Positions 35,069-42,734 of a stretch of DNA of 64,000 bases are shown here, piece after piece. Every line of letters starts with the position of its first letter. Within the stretch, counting starts at the first letter, position 1. The DNA lies in the NCBI RefSeq assembly GCF_014204535.1, contig NZ_JACHLR010000002.1, positions 292,907 through 356,906 of the forward strand, in the 5' to 3' direction. Source of the stretch: Novosphingobium chloroacetimidivorans. GTDB lineage: Bacteria > Pseudomonadota > Alphaproteobacteria > Sphingomonadales > Sphingomonadaceae. A model generated the notes under the pieces. The model ran no database searches and had not been told where the DNA came from. It was given only the letters and a program-made list of their open reading frames with translations. The position numbers and the translations under genes were made by a program.

Positions 35069-35376
35069 TGGCCAAGTCCGAACCCAAAGCCGTCGATGCG
35101 CTCGCCTGGCCGATAGTCGCCGCGGATGCCTGGTTTCTTGGCGCCGAAGCGAGCTGGGTCATCTGGCTGCGCTGTGCCCGCCTGGCGCAAGGCGGCGCCC
35201 CGGCCAACCGCGAAGCCATGCGCATGGTCGAAGAGAAATGGCACGCGCAAGTCGACCTCGCCGCGGCGCTCGCCACCGGCCGCTTCGGCACCGAGCCGAG
35301 CCAGGTCGCCGGTCGCACCATCGACCACTACCGCTCGCGTGTCAGCGCGAACCGGTCGAGGCTGACGCGCAAGTAA
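35065..35376 (+). CDS. Small helical protein coupled to the LOV receiver gene
   Basis: A 103-aa hydrophilic, mostly helical protein with PIVAADAWFLGAEASWVIWL, a REAMRMVEEKWHAQVDLAAA helix and a basic end (YRSRVSANRSRLTRK). There is no membrane helix. The pattern WxxExxxVIxLRxxxLAxGG followed by EAxRMVxEK is like small alphaproteobacterial proteins of unknown role, some annotated near phasins. The start ATG at 35065 overlaps the receiver stop; a second ATG at 35068 is also possible. Coupling suggests it acts with the photoreceptor system. Confidence 0.72.
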   Translation: MMAKSEPKAVDALAWPIVAADAWFLGAEASWVIWLRCARLAQGGAPANREAMRMVEEKWHAQVDLAAALATGRFGTEPSQVAGRTIDHYRSRVSANRSRLTRK

Positions 35377-35396
35377 GGCTTGCGCGGGACGGTTTA

Positions 35397-35535
35397 GATC
35401 CTCCCCCTCTAAGGGGAGGTGGCAGTCCGCAGGACTGACGGAGGGGTGTAACCCTCTCGGTCGAGTACTTCACCAGCGGGGACACCCCTCCGTCACGCCT
35501 TTCAGGCGCGCCACCTCCCCTTGCAGGGGAGGATC
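35397..35535. repeat. Family A repeat, copy 7
   Basis: Full element: gatcctccccctctaagggg (left stem with a changed loop), ggaggggtgtaaccctctcg, ggacacccctccgtcacgcc, and cctccccttgcaggggaggatc. It follows the LOV operon. Confidence 0.88.
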
Positions 35536-35546
35536 TTCGAGCACTT

Positions 35547-35711
35547 GTTCTCCCCGATGCGGGGAGGGGGACCGCTCGGGCAGCGAGGGGTGGTGGGGGA
35601 CTCGCGTCATCCCGCGAGCTTGGACGGAACCCGCCGGCAGCCTCGCTCCATGCCGAGACTCCCCTCCACCACGCTTCGCGCGGTCCCCCTCCTCGTGCCG
35701 GGGAGGACAGG
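35547..35711. repeat. Family A relative, diverged copy
   Basis: Ends are ttctccccgatgcggggagg and ccccctcctcgtgccggggag. The inner ggaccgctcgggcagcgagg and ctcccctccaccacgcttcg keep the family A design but differ in the stems and the centre. The 365-base gap 35377-35741 holds only these repeats. Confidence 0.65.
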
Positions 35712-35741
35712 CGCGGATCCTCAGCCTCTCTTCCCAGTCAC

Positions 35742-36023
35742 TCAGCCGACTTCGACGCCTTTCCAGAATGCGATGCGGTCGCGGATCTGCGCAGCGGCAG
35801 CCTTGGGCTCGGGGTAGAACCACGCCGCGTCCTTGTTGGTATCGCCGTCGACTTCGAGCGAGTGGTAGCTCGCCGTGCCCTTCCAGGGGCACAGGCTGGT
35901 GGTGGAACTCGGTCGCAGCACCGTGGCGTCCACGGCTTCGCGCGGGAAGTAGTGGTTGCCTTCGACCACCACCGTGTTGTCGCTGCTGGCGATGACCTTG
36001 CCGTTCCAACGTGCCTCGACCAT
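35742..36023 (-). CDS. DUF427 family protein
   Basis: A 93-aa protein with the DUF427 pattern: ARWNGKVIASSDNTVVVEGNHYFP, then LCPWKGTASYHSLEVDG and AAWFYPEPKAAAAQIRDRIAFW. The fold is a small beta structure with unknown function. The ATG at 36023 is the family start; the frame is open to 36080 but that adds non-family residues overlapping the oxidoreductase gene. It lies 53 bases after the GMC oxidoreductase stop, in the same direction. Confidence 0.9.
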   Translation of the reverse strand: MVEARWNGKVIASSDNTVVVEGNHYFPREAVDATVLRPSSTTSLCPWKGTASYHSLEVDGDTNKDAAWFYPEPKAAAAQIRDRIAFWKGVEVG

Positions 36024-36076
36024 TCGGCGCTCCTTCGCAGGTGTTTGCGGCAGGCTGCGCCCGATCGGCGCTGCAT

Positions 36077-37684
36077 TCAAGCGGCGACAGTGACCCGTGC
36101 GTCCTCCAGCACCATCTCGGCGCCTTTTTCCGCGATCATCATCGTGGGCGCATTGGTGTTGCCCGAGACGATCGCCGGCATCGCCGAGGCATCGATCACG
36201 CGCAGGCCCTCCACCCCGCGCACGCGCAGCCGCGCATCCAGCACCGTGCCCATCGCCGCGGTGCCGACCGGGTGGAAGATCGTCGTGCCGATTTCCGCCG
36301 CAGCGCGCTCCAGTTCGGCCTCGCTCTGCAGGTGCATGCCCGGGCGGGTCTCCTCCGGGTGGTACCTGGCCAGAGCCGGCTGCGCGACGATCTGGCGGGT
36401 GATGCGGATCGCCTCTGCCGCCACGCGCCGGTCCTCGGGTGCCGAGAGGTAGTTGGGGCGGATCACCGGCGCGCTGTCGGGATCGCGATCGGCGATGCGG
36501 GTGGTGCCGCGGCTCTCGGGCCGCAGGTTGCAGACACTGGCGGTAAAGGCGGGAAATGCGTCGAGCGCGCCCCCGAAGGCCTCCAGGCTGAGTGGCTGGA
36601 CATGGTACTCCAGGTTCGCGGTGGCGAAGCGCGGGTCGCTCTTGCAGAACAGCCCCAGCTGGCTCGGCGCCATCGCCATCGGCCCGGTTCGCCGAGCCAG
36701 GTATTCCAGCCCGATCAGCGCCTTGCCGAACAGATGCCCGGCCCGCTGGTTGAGCGTCGCCACGCCCGAAACCTTGTAGGCACAGCGCAGCTGCAAGTGG
36801 TCCTGCAAGTTGGCGCCGACCTCCGGCCGGTCGACCAGCGGCGCGATGCCCAGGTCCTTCAGCCGCGCCGCCTCGCCGATGCCGCTGCGCTCCAGGATCG
36901 CCGGCGAGCCGATCGCGCCCGAGGACAGGATCACTTCGCCGCGTGCGCGCGCCGATCGTTCCTGGCCGCCGTGCTTACCACCCTGGCGCCAGGTGATGCC
37001 CGTCACGCGGCCGTTCTCGACCACGACCCTGTCGACGTGCGCGCCGGTGACCACGCGCAGGTTCGCCCGGCCGCGGACCGGCTTGAGGAAGGCGTCCGAC
37101 GCGCTCCAGCGCCAGCCGCCGCGCTGGGTCACCTGGAAGAAGCTGGAGCCTTCGTTGTCGCCGGTGTTGAAGTCCGGGATGGCAGGCACGCCATACTGCC
37201 CGGCCGCCTCGCGGAAGGCTTCGAGGATGTCCCAGCGCAGCCGCTGCTTCTCCACCCGGATCTCGCCGCCCACGCCGTGGAACTCGCCGCCTTCGTAGTG
37301 GTCTTCTGCGCGGGTAAAGTAGGGCAGCACGTCGTCCCAGCCCCAGCCGGTGAGGCCCGCCTGGCGCCAGCCGTCGTAGTCCGCCGCCTGCCCGCGCATG
37401 TAGATCATGCCGTTGATGGACGAGCAGCCGCCCAGCACCTTGCCGCGCGGGTACTTGAGCGTGCGGCCGCCCAGGCCTTCCTCCGCCTGTGTCGTCATGC
37501 ACCAGTCGGTGCGCGGGTTGCCGATGCAGTAGAGGTAGCCCACGGGCACGCGGATCCAGATGTAGTTGTCCCGTCCGCCGGCCTCGAGCAGCAGGACGCG
37601 GTTGCGCGGGTCGGCGCTGAGCCGATTGGCGAGCACGCAGCCCGCGCTGCCGCCGCCGGCGACGATGTAGTCGAACTCGTCCAT
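36077..37684 (-). CDS. GMC-family FAD oxidoreductase (choline dehydrogenase-like)
   Basis: FAD-dependent alcohol oxidoreductase (535 aa). The ADP-binding DYIVAGGGSAGCVLANRL is at 5-22, followed by LLLEAGG. The first GMC signature is PRGKVLGGCSSINGMIYMRG near residues 78-98, and the second is ILSSGAIGSPAILERSGIG. The C-terminal His-Asn pair lies in IFHPVGTAAMG and MPAIVSGNTNAPTMMIAEKG. The substrate is an alcohol of unknown identity. It diverges from the LLM-class oxidoreductase gene across 150 bases. Confidence 0.93.
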   Translation of the reverse strand: MDEFDYIVAGGGSAGCVLANRLSADPRNRVLLLEAGGRDNYIWIRVPVGYLYCIGNPRTDWCMTTQAEEGLGGRTLKYPRGKVLGGCSSINGMIYMRGQAADYDGWRQAGLTGWGWDDVLPYFTRAEDHYEGGEFHGVGGEIRVEKQRLRWDILEAFREAAGQYGVPAIPDFNTGDNEGSSFFQVTQRGGWRWSASDAFLKPVRGRANLRVVTGAHVDRVVVENGRVTGITWRQGGKHGGQERSARARGEVILSSGAIGSPAILERSGIGEAARLKDLGIAPLVDRPEVGANLQDHLQLRCAYKVSGVATLNQRAGHLFGKALIGLEYLARRTGPMAMAPSQLGLFCKSDPRFATANLEYHVQPLSLEAFGGALDAFPAFTASVCNLRPESRGTTRIADRDPDSAPVIRPNYLSAPEDRRVAAEAIRITRQIVAQPALARYHPEETRPGMHLQSEAELERAAAEIGTTIFHPVGTAAMGTVLDARLRVRGVEGLRVIDASAMPAIVSGNTNAPTMMIAEKGAEMVLEDARVTVAA

Positions 37685-37834
37685 GTGAAGGCGCTAGGGC
37701 CGCTGCCGTTCTCTAGCAAGTCTCGCCGCGATCGCGGCTCGTCCCGACGATGCCGCGATCCTTTCGCCGGCAAATCGCTTGAAGCCGCCCGCCCGGCGTT
37801 CCTAGATGCGGGCAGAACATGGAGGAAGCCTCGC

Positions 37835-38695
37835 GTGAGCACACCGGTCATCGGCAAAGTCGGCATCTGGTCCATGGAATTGCGGTTTGGCGACCGCGCG
37901 CAAGCGCTGGAGGCGACCGCCGAGCTGGACGAGCTGGGCTATGGCGCCTTGTGGGTTCCTGGCGGGATCGACTCGGGCGTGCTCGCGGACATGGAGGCCT
38001 TGCTGCAAGCCAGCAGAAGGATGGTGATCGCCAGCGGCATCCTCAACATCTGGAAGCACGAGCCGGCGGACGTCGCCGCGTGGTTCAAGGGGCTTGGCGA
38101 GGCGGAGAAGGCGCGCCTGCTGCTCGGCATCGGCGTCAGCCACGGTCCGATCATCGGCGAGCGATGGAGCAAGCCGCTGGAGGCGACCGGCCGCTTCTTG
38201 GATGGGCTGGAGGCGGGCGGAATGGCCATGGACCACGTCTGCCTCGCCGCGCTCGGCCCCAAGATGGTGGCGCTATCGGGCGAGCGGACCGCGGGCGCGC
38301 ATCCCTATCTGGTCACGCCCGAGCACACCGCGCAGGCCCGCGAGATACTGGGGCCGGGCAAGCTGCTGGCACCTGAGCAGGGCGTGGTGATCGAAGCCGA
38401 TCCGGCCAAGGCGCGCACGCTGGCGCTCGGTGCCGTGGAGCACTACGCGCGGCTGCCGAACTACCGCAACAACTGGAAGCGGCTGGGCTTCGAGGACGCC
38501 GAGATCGACGCCTGCAGCGATCGCCTGCTCCATGCGCTGTTCGCCATCGGCTCTGTCGAGGCGGCCGCCGAGCGGGTGCGGGCGCATCTCGACGCCGGTT
38601 CCGACCATGTCTGCCTGCAGGTCATCGTCGATCGCGAGGCCGGCTTCGCGCCCTTGCGCCGGCACTGGCGCGATCTGGCCGAGGCGCTGCTTTGA
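37835..38695 (+). CDS. LLM-class (luciferase-like) oxidoreductase, TIGR03620-like
   Basis: A 286-aa TIM-barrel flavin/F420-type monooxygenase. It starts GTG at 37835, with GGAGGAAG six bases upstream. Features are GKVGIWSMELRFGDRAQALEA, LWVPGGIDSGVL, VIASGILNIWKHEPADVA and GSDHVCLQVIVD. Close relatives belong to the F420-associated TIGR03620 group of actinobacteria. Alphaproteobacteria generally lack F420, so a FMN-dependent activity is more likely. It couples to the SRPBCC gene by a TTGA overlap, suggesting that the two act on related substrates. Confidence 0.85.
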   Translation: MSTPVIGKVGIWSMELRFGDRAQALEATAELDELGYGALWVPGGIDSGVLADMEALLQASRRMVIASGILNIWKHEPADVAAWFKGLGEAEKARLLLGIGVSHGPIIGERWSKPLEATGRFLDGLEAGGMAMDHVCLAALGPKMVALSGERTAGAHPYLVTPEHTAQAREILGPGKLLAPEQGVVIEADPAKARTLALGAVEHYARLPNYRNNWKRLGFEDAEIDACSDRLLHALFAIGSVEAAAERVRAHLDAGSDHVCLQVIVDREAGFAPLRRHWRDLAEALL

Positions 38696-39207
38696 GGGCC
38701 GGCGACGACGACGCATGGCAGTTTTCGGGCGCGTGCGACGATCCCGGCCGCCTGCGCGGGCGCTGCATCGGGCACCGCGTCACGATCGAGGCGCCGCCCG
38801 AACTGGTTTGGGACTTCGTCGCCGACTTTCAGGGTTGGTCGAGCTGGAACCCGCTCTACGGCGACACCATCGGCTTGGCCGAGGAAGGCCAGCCGCTGCG
38901 CTTCACGGCCCGCCTGGCCGGAATGAAGCCGCGCAAGGGCAGGGCCGTGGTCCGCAAGGTGGAAACGGACACGACGCTGGAATACGCGATCTCCGGCCTC
39001 GGCGGCCTGGCGAAGGTGTACCGCTACGTCGAGATCGAGGAACTCTCACCCATCCGCTGCCGGGTCGTGAACGGCGAGATCATGGGCGGGCCGCTGGGTG
39101 GTGCGCTGTATCGAGCGTTCGCCGCCAAGGCGGGCGAGGGGCTCGAGGCGATGAACGAGGCGCTCAAGCACGTGGCCGAGCGCAAGTGGCGGGGGCGGCC
39201 GGGGTAG
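38692..39207 (+). CDS. SRPBCC family protein (START-like fold)
   Basis: A 171-aa protein with the SRPBCC signature HRVTIEAPPELVWDFVADFQGWSSWNPLY at the N-terminal third and a hydrophobic ligand-binding helix-grip fold. The polypeptide after LGGALYRAFAAKAGEGLEAMNEALKHVAE forms the long C-terminal helix. The start is TTG at 38692, overlapping the upstream stop (TTGA). It probably binds or modifies a hydrophobic metabolite. The coupling to the LLM-class gene is the only functional clue. Confidence 0.8.
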   Translation: MRAGDDDAWQFSGACDDPGRLRGRCIGHRVTIEAPPELVWDFVADFQGWSSWNPLYGDTIGLAEEGQPLRFTARLAGMKPRKGRAVVRKVETDTTLEYAISGLGGLAKVYRYVEIEELSPIRCRVVNGEIMGGPLGGALYRAFAAKAGEGLEAMNEALKHVAERKWRGRPG

Positions 39208-39288
39208 CGCGCGCGCTTGGCTGGTTGCGGGTCGGCGGTGAGGTTGCCCTCAGCTCCTCAGTTCAGAGGACGCCTGTGGCTTGCTTCC
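39208..39288. other. Gap after the SRPBCC gene
   Basis: No gene is visible. The text is ordinary GC-rich intergenic DNA leading into the pentanucleotide satellite. Confidence 0.5.
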
Positions 39289-39530
39289 GAACCAAGCCAG
39301 GCAAGCTCAACCACGGCAAGTGAAGGCGAACCAGCCAAGCCGAGCTAGGCAGAGCAAAATGAAGCCAACTGCGCCAGGCGAACCGAGACAAGCGAAGTCG
39401 AACGAGCAAAGCTGAGCAAGAATGCGAAGCGGGGGCCGGGCAATCCAAACAAACAAAACCAAACAAGTTAAACAAACCAAACCAAACAAGTTAAACAAAC
39501 CAAACCAAACCAAACCAAACCAAACCAACC
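39289..39530. repeat. Pentanucleotide satellite (AAACC/AAGCC), partly degenerate
   Basis: Bases 39289-39430 read as loosely repeated five-base units such as AAGCC, AGCAA and CGAAC. Bases 39447-39530 are almost pure A and C, ending in (CAAAC)n, with caaacaagttaaacaaacca present twice 25 bases apart. The block stands out against the GC-rich genome. A reverse-strand frame reading repeated Leu-Phe-Gly-Leu-Val is a by-product, not a gene. Confidence 0.85.
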
Positions 39531-39632
39531 ATCGTCGCCCCCGCGCAGGCGGGGGCCCCGCTTACCTTCTTCCGCCGACAGCGCTTGTACAAAAAAGGGA
39601 GCGGGGCCCCCGCCTTCGCGGGGGCGACGGTT
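39531..39632. repeat. Family C palindromic repeats, facing pair
   Basis: Left cgcccccgcgcaggcggggg and right ccccccgcgaaggcgggggc-type palindromes (read as gcccccgccttcgcgggggc) face each other. They lie immediately after the A/C-rich satellite, between it and the dipeptidase gene. Confidence 0.8.
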
Positions 39633-39847
39633 TTGTGTGGGGGCATTTGTCTGAACGGGCCGGGGCGCCTGCTTGAGCAGCCGCGTGGATGTAAACTCTC
39701 CGCCACTTGTGGGTCGTTGGCGGGCATGTGCGGGAGCACGACACTCAGGCCTCGCCTATTCGCGCGCGCCAAGGCATTTCCCACCCCGCTTGACGCCAAC
39801 CCACGGCGCCGCGCATGGTCCGGCTGTTACCCCTACTAAGGATCCTC

Positions 39848-41101
39848 ATGCGCACAGCCCTGCTCGCCCTCGCTTTGGCCGCTCCCGCGGGTTCGGCCAT
39901 CGCCGCCAGCCCGGAGCAGACCGCGCAGGCGGCGCTCAGGGCTGCGCCGGTCTGGGACGGACACAACGACGTGCCCGAGCAGTTGCGCGAGCGGCGCAAG
40001 GACGTGCTCGAAGGTTTCGATTTCCGCGACACCACCGCCACCGCCGACCCGGCCACGGACCAGAAGGCGATGCACACCGATCTGGTGCGGCTGCGGCAGG
40101 GGCGGGTCGGTGCGCAGTTCTGGTCGGTCTACGTCTCGGCCGACCTGCCCGAGGCGCAGGCGGTGCAGGCGACGCTCGAGCAGATCGACGTCACCAAGCG
40201 CCTGGTCGCGCGCTATCCCGCCGAGATGCAGCTGTGCACCAGCGCGGCGCAAGTCGAGCAGGCGATGAAGGCGGGCAAGGTCGCCTCGCTGATCGGCATG
40301 GAAGGCGGGCACTCGATCGGCGGCTCGCTGGCCGTGCTGCGCCAGATGCATGCGCTGGGCGCGCGCTACATGACGCTGACGCACTTCAATACGCTCGCCT
40401 GGGCCGATGCCGCCACCGATGCGCCCAGGCACGGCGGACTGACCGACTTCGGCCGCGACGTCGTGCGCGAGATGCAGCGGATCGGCATGCTGGTCGACCT
40501 CAGCCACGTCAGCGCCGACACCATGCGCGACGCCCTTGAAGTGGCACGCGCTCCGGTGATCTTCAGCCACTCTGGCGCCCGCGCCGTCAACGCCCACCCG
40601 CGTAACGTGCCCGATGACGTTCTGGCCTTGCTCAAGGCGAACGGCGGCATCGTCATGATCGATTTCGCGCCCGACTACGTCAGCGAGGAAGTGCGCGCCT
40701 GGAGCGCGGCGAAGAAGGCAGAGGCCGCGCGCAACGCCGCGCTCTGGATCGGCAATCCCGACGGGCTGAAGAAGGCCGACGCGGACTGGCTCGCCGCGCA
40801 TCCCGCACCGCGCGCGACGCTGGTGCAAGTGGCCGATCACATCGACCATGCGGTCAAGCTGGCGGGGATCGATCATGTCGGGCTGGGCGGCGACTTCGAC
40901 GGTGTCGGCTCGCTGCCGACCGGGCTGGAGGACGTCTCCACTTATCCGGCGCTGTTCACCGAACTCGCCCGCCGCGGCTACACGCGCGCGGACCTGGAGA
41001 AGATCGCCAGCCGCAACATGCTGCGGGTCATGAAGGCGGCCGAGGCCTACGCCGCCACGCGTCGCAGCGATCCGCCGGTGGAGTCTGCGACGACGTTCTG
41101 A
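39848..41101 (+). CDS. Membrane dipeptidase, family M19
   Basis: Zinc dipeptidase, probably periplasmic (417 aa). A signal peptide is visible (ALLALALAAPAGSAIAA). Metal motifs are DGHNDVPEQL at 45-54, EGGHSIGGS, LTHFNTLAWADAATD, VDLSHVSAD, and FSHSGARAVNAHPRNVPD. GLGGDFDGVGSLPTGLEDVS is the family C-terminal signature. The ATG at 39848 with AAGGAT upstream gives a proper signal peptide; eleven residues upstream are open. It is followed by a family A repeat. Substrate: dipeptides or beta-lactam/D-amino-acid peptides. Confidence 0.92.
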   Translation: MRTALLALALAAPAGSAIAASPEQTAQAALRAAPVWDGHNDVPEQLRERRKDVLEGFDFRDTTATADPATDQKAMHTDLVRLRQGRVGAQFWSVYVSADLPEAQAVQATLEQIDVTKRLVARYPAEMQLCTSAAQVEQAMKAGKVASLIGMEGGHSIGGSLAVLRQMHALGARYMTLTHFNTLAWADAATDAPRHGGLTDFGRDVVREMQRIGMLVDLSHVSADTMRDALEVARAPVIFSHSGARAVNAHPRNVPDDVLALLKANGGIVMIDFAPDYVSEEVRAWSAAKKAEAARNAALWIGNPDGLKKADADWLAAHPAPRATLVQVADHIDHAVKLAGIDHVGLGGDFDGVGSLPTGLEDVSTYPALFTELARRGYTRADLEKIASRNMLRVMKAAEAYAATRRSDPPVESATTF

Positions 41102-41125
41102 GAGCGCGCAAAAGCGTCCTTTTGC

Positions 41126-41265
41126 GATCCTCCCCTGCAAGGGGAGGTGGCGCGCGGCGCCAGCCGCGTGACGGAGGGGTGTCACCGTCAGCGTAGTACG
41201 CGACGGAGAGGATTACACCCCTCCACCACCTGCGGTGGTCCCCCTCCCCTTGCAGGGGAGGATCT
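41126..41265. repeat. Family A repeat, copy 8
   Basis: Full element: GATCCTCCCCTGCAAGGGG, gtgacggaggggtgtcaccg, ggattacacccctccaccac, and cctccccttgcaggggaggatc. It lies between the convergent dipeptidase and P450 genes. Confidence 0.88.
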
Positions 41266-41267
41266 GA

Positions 41268-42545
41268 CTACCCCGCTTTCCAAACGAGCGGCAGGTTGCG
41301 GATCGAGAGCAGGCCGGGGAACACCGTCGTATCCGCGCCCGGCTTGACCCGGAACTCCGGAATGCGCGCGAACCACTCTTCCAGCAGCACGCGCAGTTCG
41401 CGGCGCGCGAGGTGGGCGCCCAGACAGATGTGCACCCCTCCGACAAAGGTGAAGTGGCGGTTGGCCTTGCGCTCGGGGTCGAACTCGCGCGGGTTCTCGA
41501 ACCGCGCAGGGTCGAAGTTGCCGGCCGGATTGAGGCACTGGAACGTGTCGCCCTTGCGCACCTGGATGCCGTGCCACTCGAAGTCGAGCTTGGCGCTGCG
41601 CGCGGAGGAGAGGATCGGCTGCGTGCGCAGGAACTCCTCGACCGCCGAGTTGATGATCCCCGGCTCCCGGCGAATGCGCGCCTGCAGCTCGGGCTGGAGC
41701 GCCAGGCGGCGGAACATCTGCGCGATCGTCGCGGCCACGGTGTCGAGTCCGCCCAGCCACAGGAACCAGACCGTGCCGATCTTTTCGTCCTCGGTCAGGG
41801 CGCGTCCCTCGACCTTGCCGTGGACGATGGCGGAAACCAGGTGCTCGTCGGGTTCGCGTTCCTTTTCCGCGATGAACCCGCGCAAGTAGTCGAGCACTCC
41901 GCGCAGCGCCGCCTGCATCTTTTCGAGACTGCCCGAGTGCAGGATGTCCCACTCCCAGTCGAGGAACTGGGTGAACTTCTCGTCCGGGAAGCCCATCAGG
42001 CCCATGAAGATGCGCACCGGGAACACGCGCGCGAAATCCCAGGCCATGTCGACCTCGCCCTTCTCGGCCACCGCCTCGATCATCTCGACGCAGATGCGGC
42101 GGATGCGTGGCTCCAGGTCGCGGGTGATCCGCGCCGGAGAGAAATACGGCATCAGGAACAGGCGGTATTTCTGATGGTCCGGCGGGTCGATCGCCAGGGG
42201 GATCGACTTGAAGGTCTCGCCGATCAGGCGCTGGAACTCGGCGGTGCCGGCATTGGAGAAGTGTTCGTTGTCGGAATAGACCCGCTCGATGTCCTCGTAG
42301 TGGCTGACCACCCAGCTGCCGGTGCGATTGCCCGAGATCGCGCCCAGGCCATGGCTGGCGGGCGGATTGAACAGCAGGCGCGGCACGTCGGCCCCGGCAA
42401 GCCAGCCGACCGGCTCATAGGGATCGACGAGGTCGTTGGGGACGTTGCCCATGGCGAAGCCCAGGTCGACGATGCGGTCCCTGGGCACGTTGTCGGGCGC
42501 ATCGAAGTCGACGCGGATCGCGTCGAGCGTGGCGGTATCGGACAT
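41268..42545 (-). CDS. Cytochrome P450
   Basis: Soluble bacterial class I P450 monooxygenase (425 aa). The heme Cys is C374 in FVGGVHICLGAHLAR. The ExxR helix is VEEFLRTQP, and the oxygen-activating I helix reads FLWLGGLDTVAATI (G-G-x-D-T). GGAGACGAGG precedes the ATG at 42545; the frame extends upstream to 42644 without homology. It is divergently transcribed from an amidohydrolase gene 189 bases away, suggesting shared regulation. No ferredoxin or reductase gene is in the window. Substrate unknown. Confidence 0.95.
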   Translation of the reverse strand: MSDTATLDAIRVDFDAPDNVPRDRIVDLGFAMGNVPNDLVDPYEPVGWLAGADVPRLLFNPPASHGLGAISGNRTGSWVVSHYEDIERVYSDNEHFSNAGTAEFQRLIGETFKSIPLAIDPPDHQKYRLFLMPYFSPARITRDLEPRIRRICVEMIEAVAEKGEVDMAWDFARVFPVRIFMGLMGFPDEKFTQFLDWEWDILHSGSLEKMQAALRGVLDYLRGFIAEKEREPDEHLVSAIVHGKVEGRALTEDEKIGTVWFLWLGGLDTVAATIAQMFRRLALQPELQARIRREPGIINSAVEEFLRTQPILSSARSAKLDFEWHGIQVRKGDTFQCLNPAGNFDPARFENPREFDPERKANRHFTFVGGVHICLGAHLARRELRVLLEEWFARIPEFRVKPGADTTVFPGLLSIRNLPLVWKAG

Positions 42546-42734
42546 CCTCGTCTCCCTTTTGGGCAGAGTTTGACGCGAGCCCGGCCCGCTCGCAAGCGGC
42601 GCTGAGAACAACGGGCTCAAGATCGACACCCCTGGGCGATTCATCGTGGCCGCGTTGGCCTAACCATTGTATTTATAGGGCTGGGCTGACAAAATGAGAC
42701 ACAATCAGCTTTTTGCCTTCCCGGGAGACGTGCC
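42546..42734. promoter_or_regulatory. Divergent promoter region of P450 and amidohydrolase genes
   Basis: The 189-base region is unusually A/T-rich for this genome (attgtatttatagg, gacaaaatgagacacaatc), as expected for promoters in both directions. No exact -35/-10 pair or operator could be fixed by eye. Confidence 0.4.

Noticed and set aside
36011..37834. Plus-strand open frame running into the LLM-class gene
   Set aside because: It is antisense to the GMC oxidoreductase; the real gene starts at the GTG at 37835 with a good ribosome binding site.
39263..39528. Minus-strand frame reading repeated Leu/Phe/Gly/Val
   Set aside because: It is a by-product of the pentanucleotide satellite and lacks a start site.
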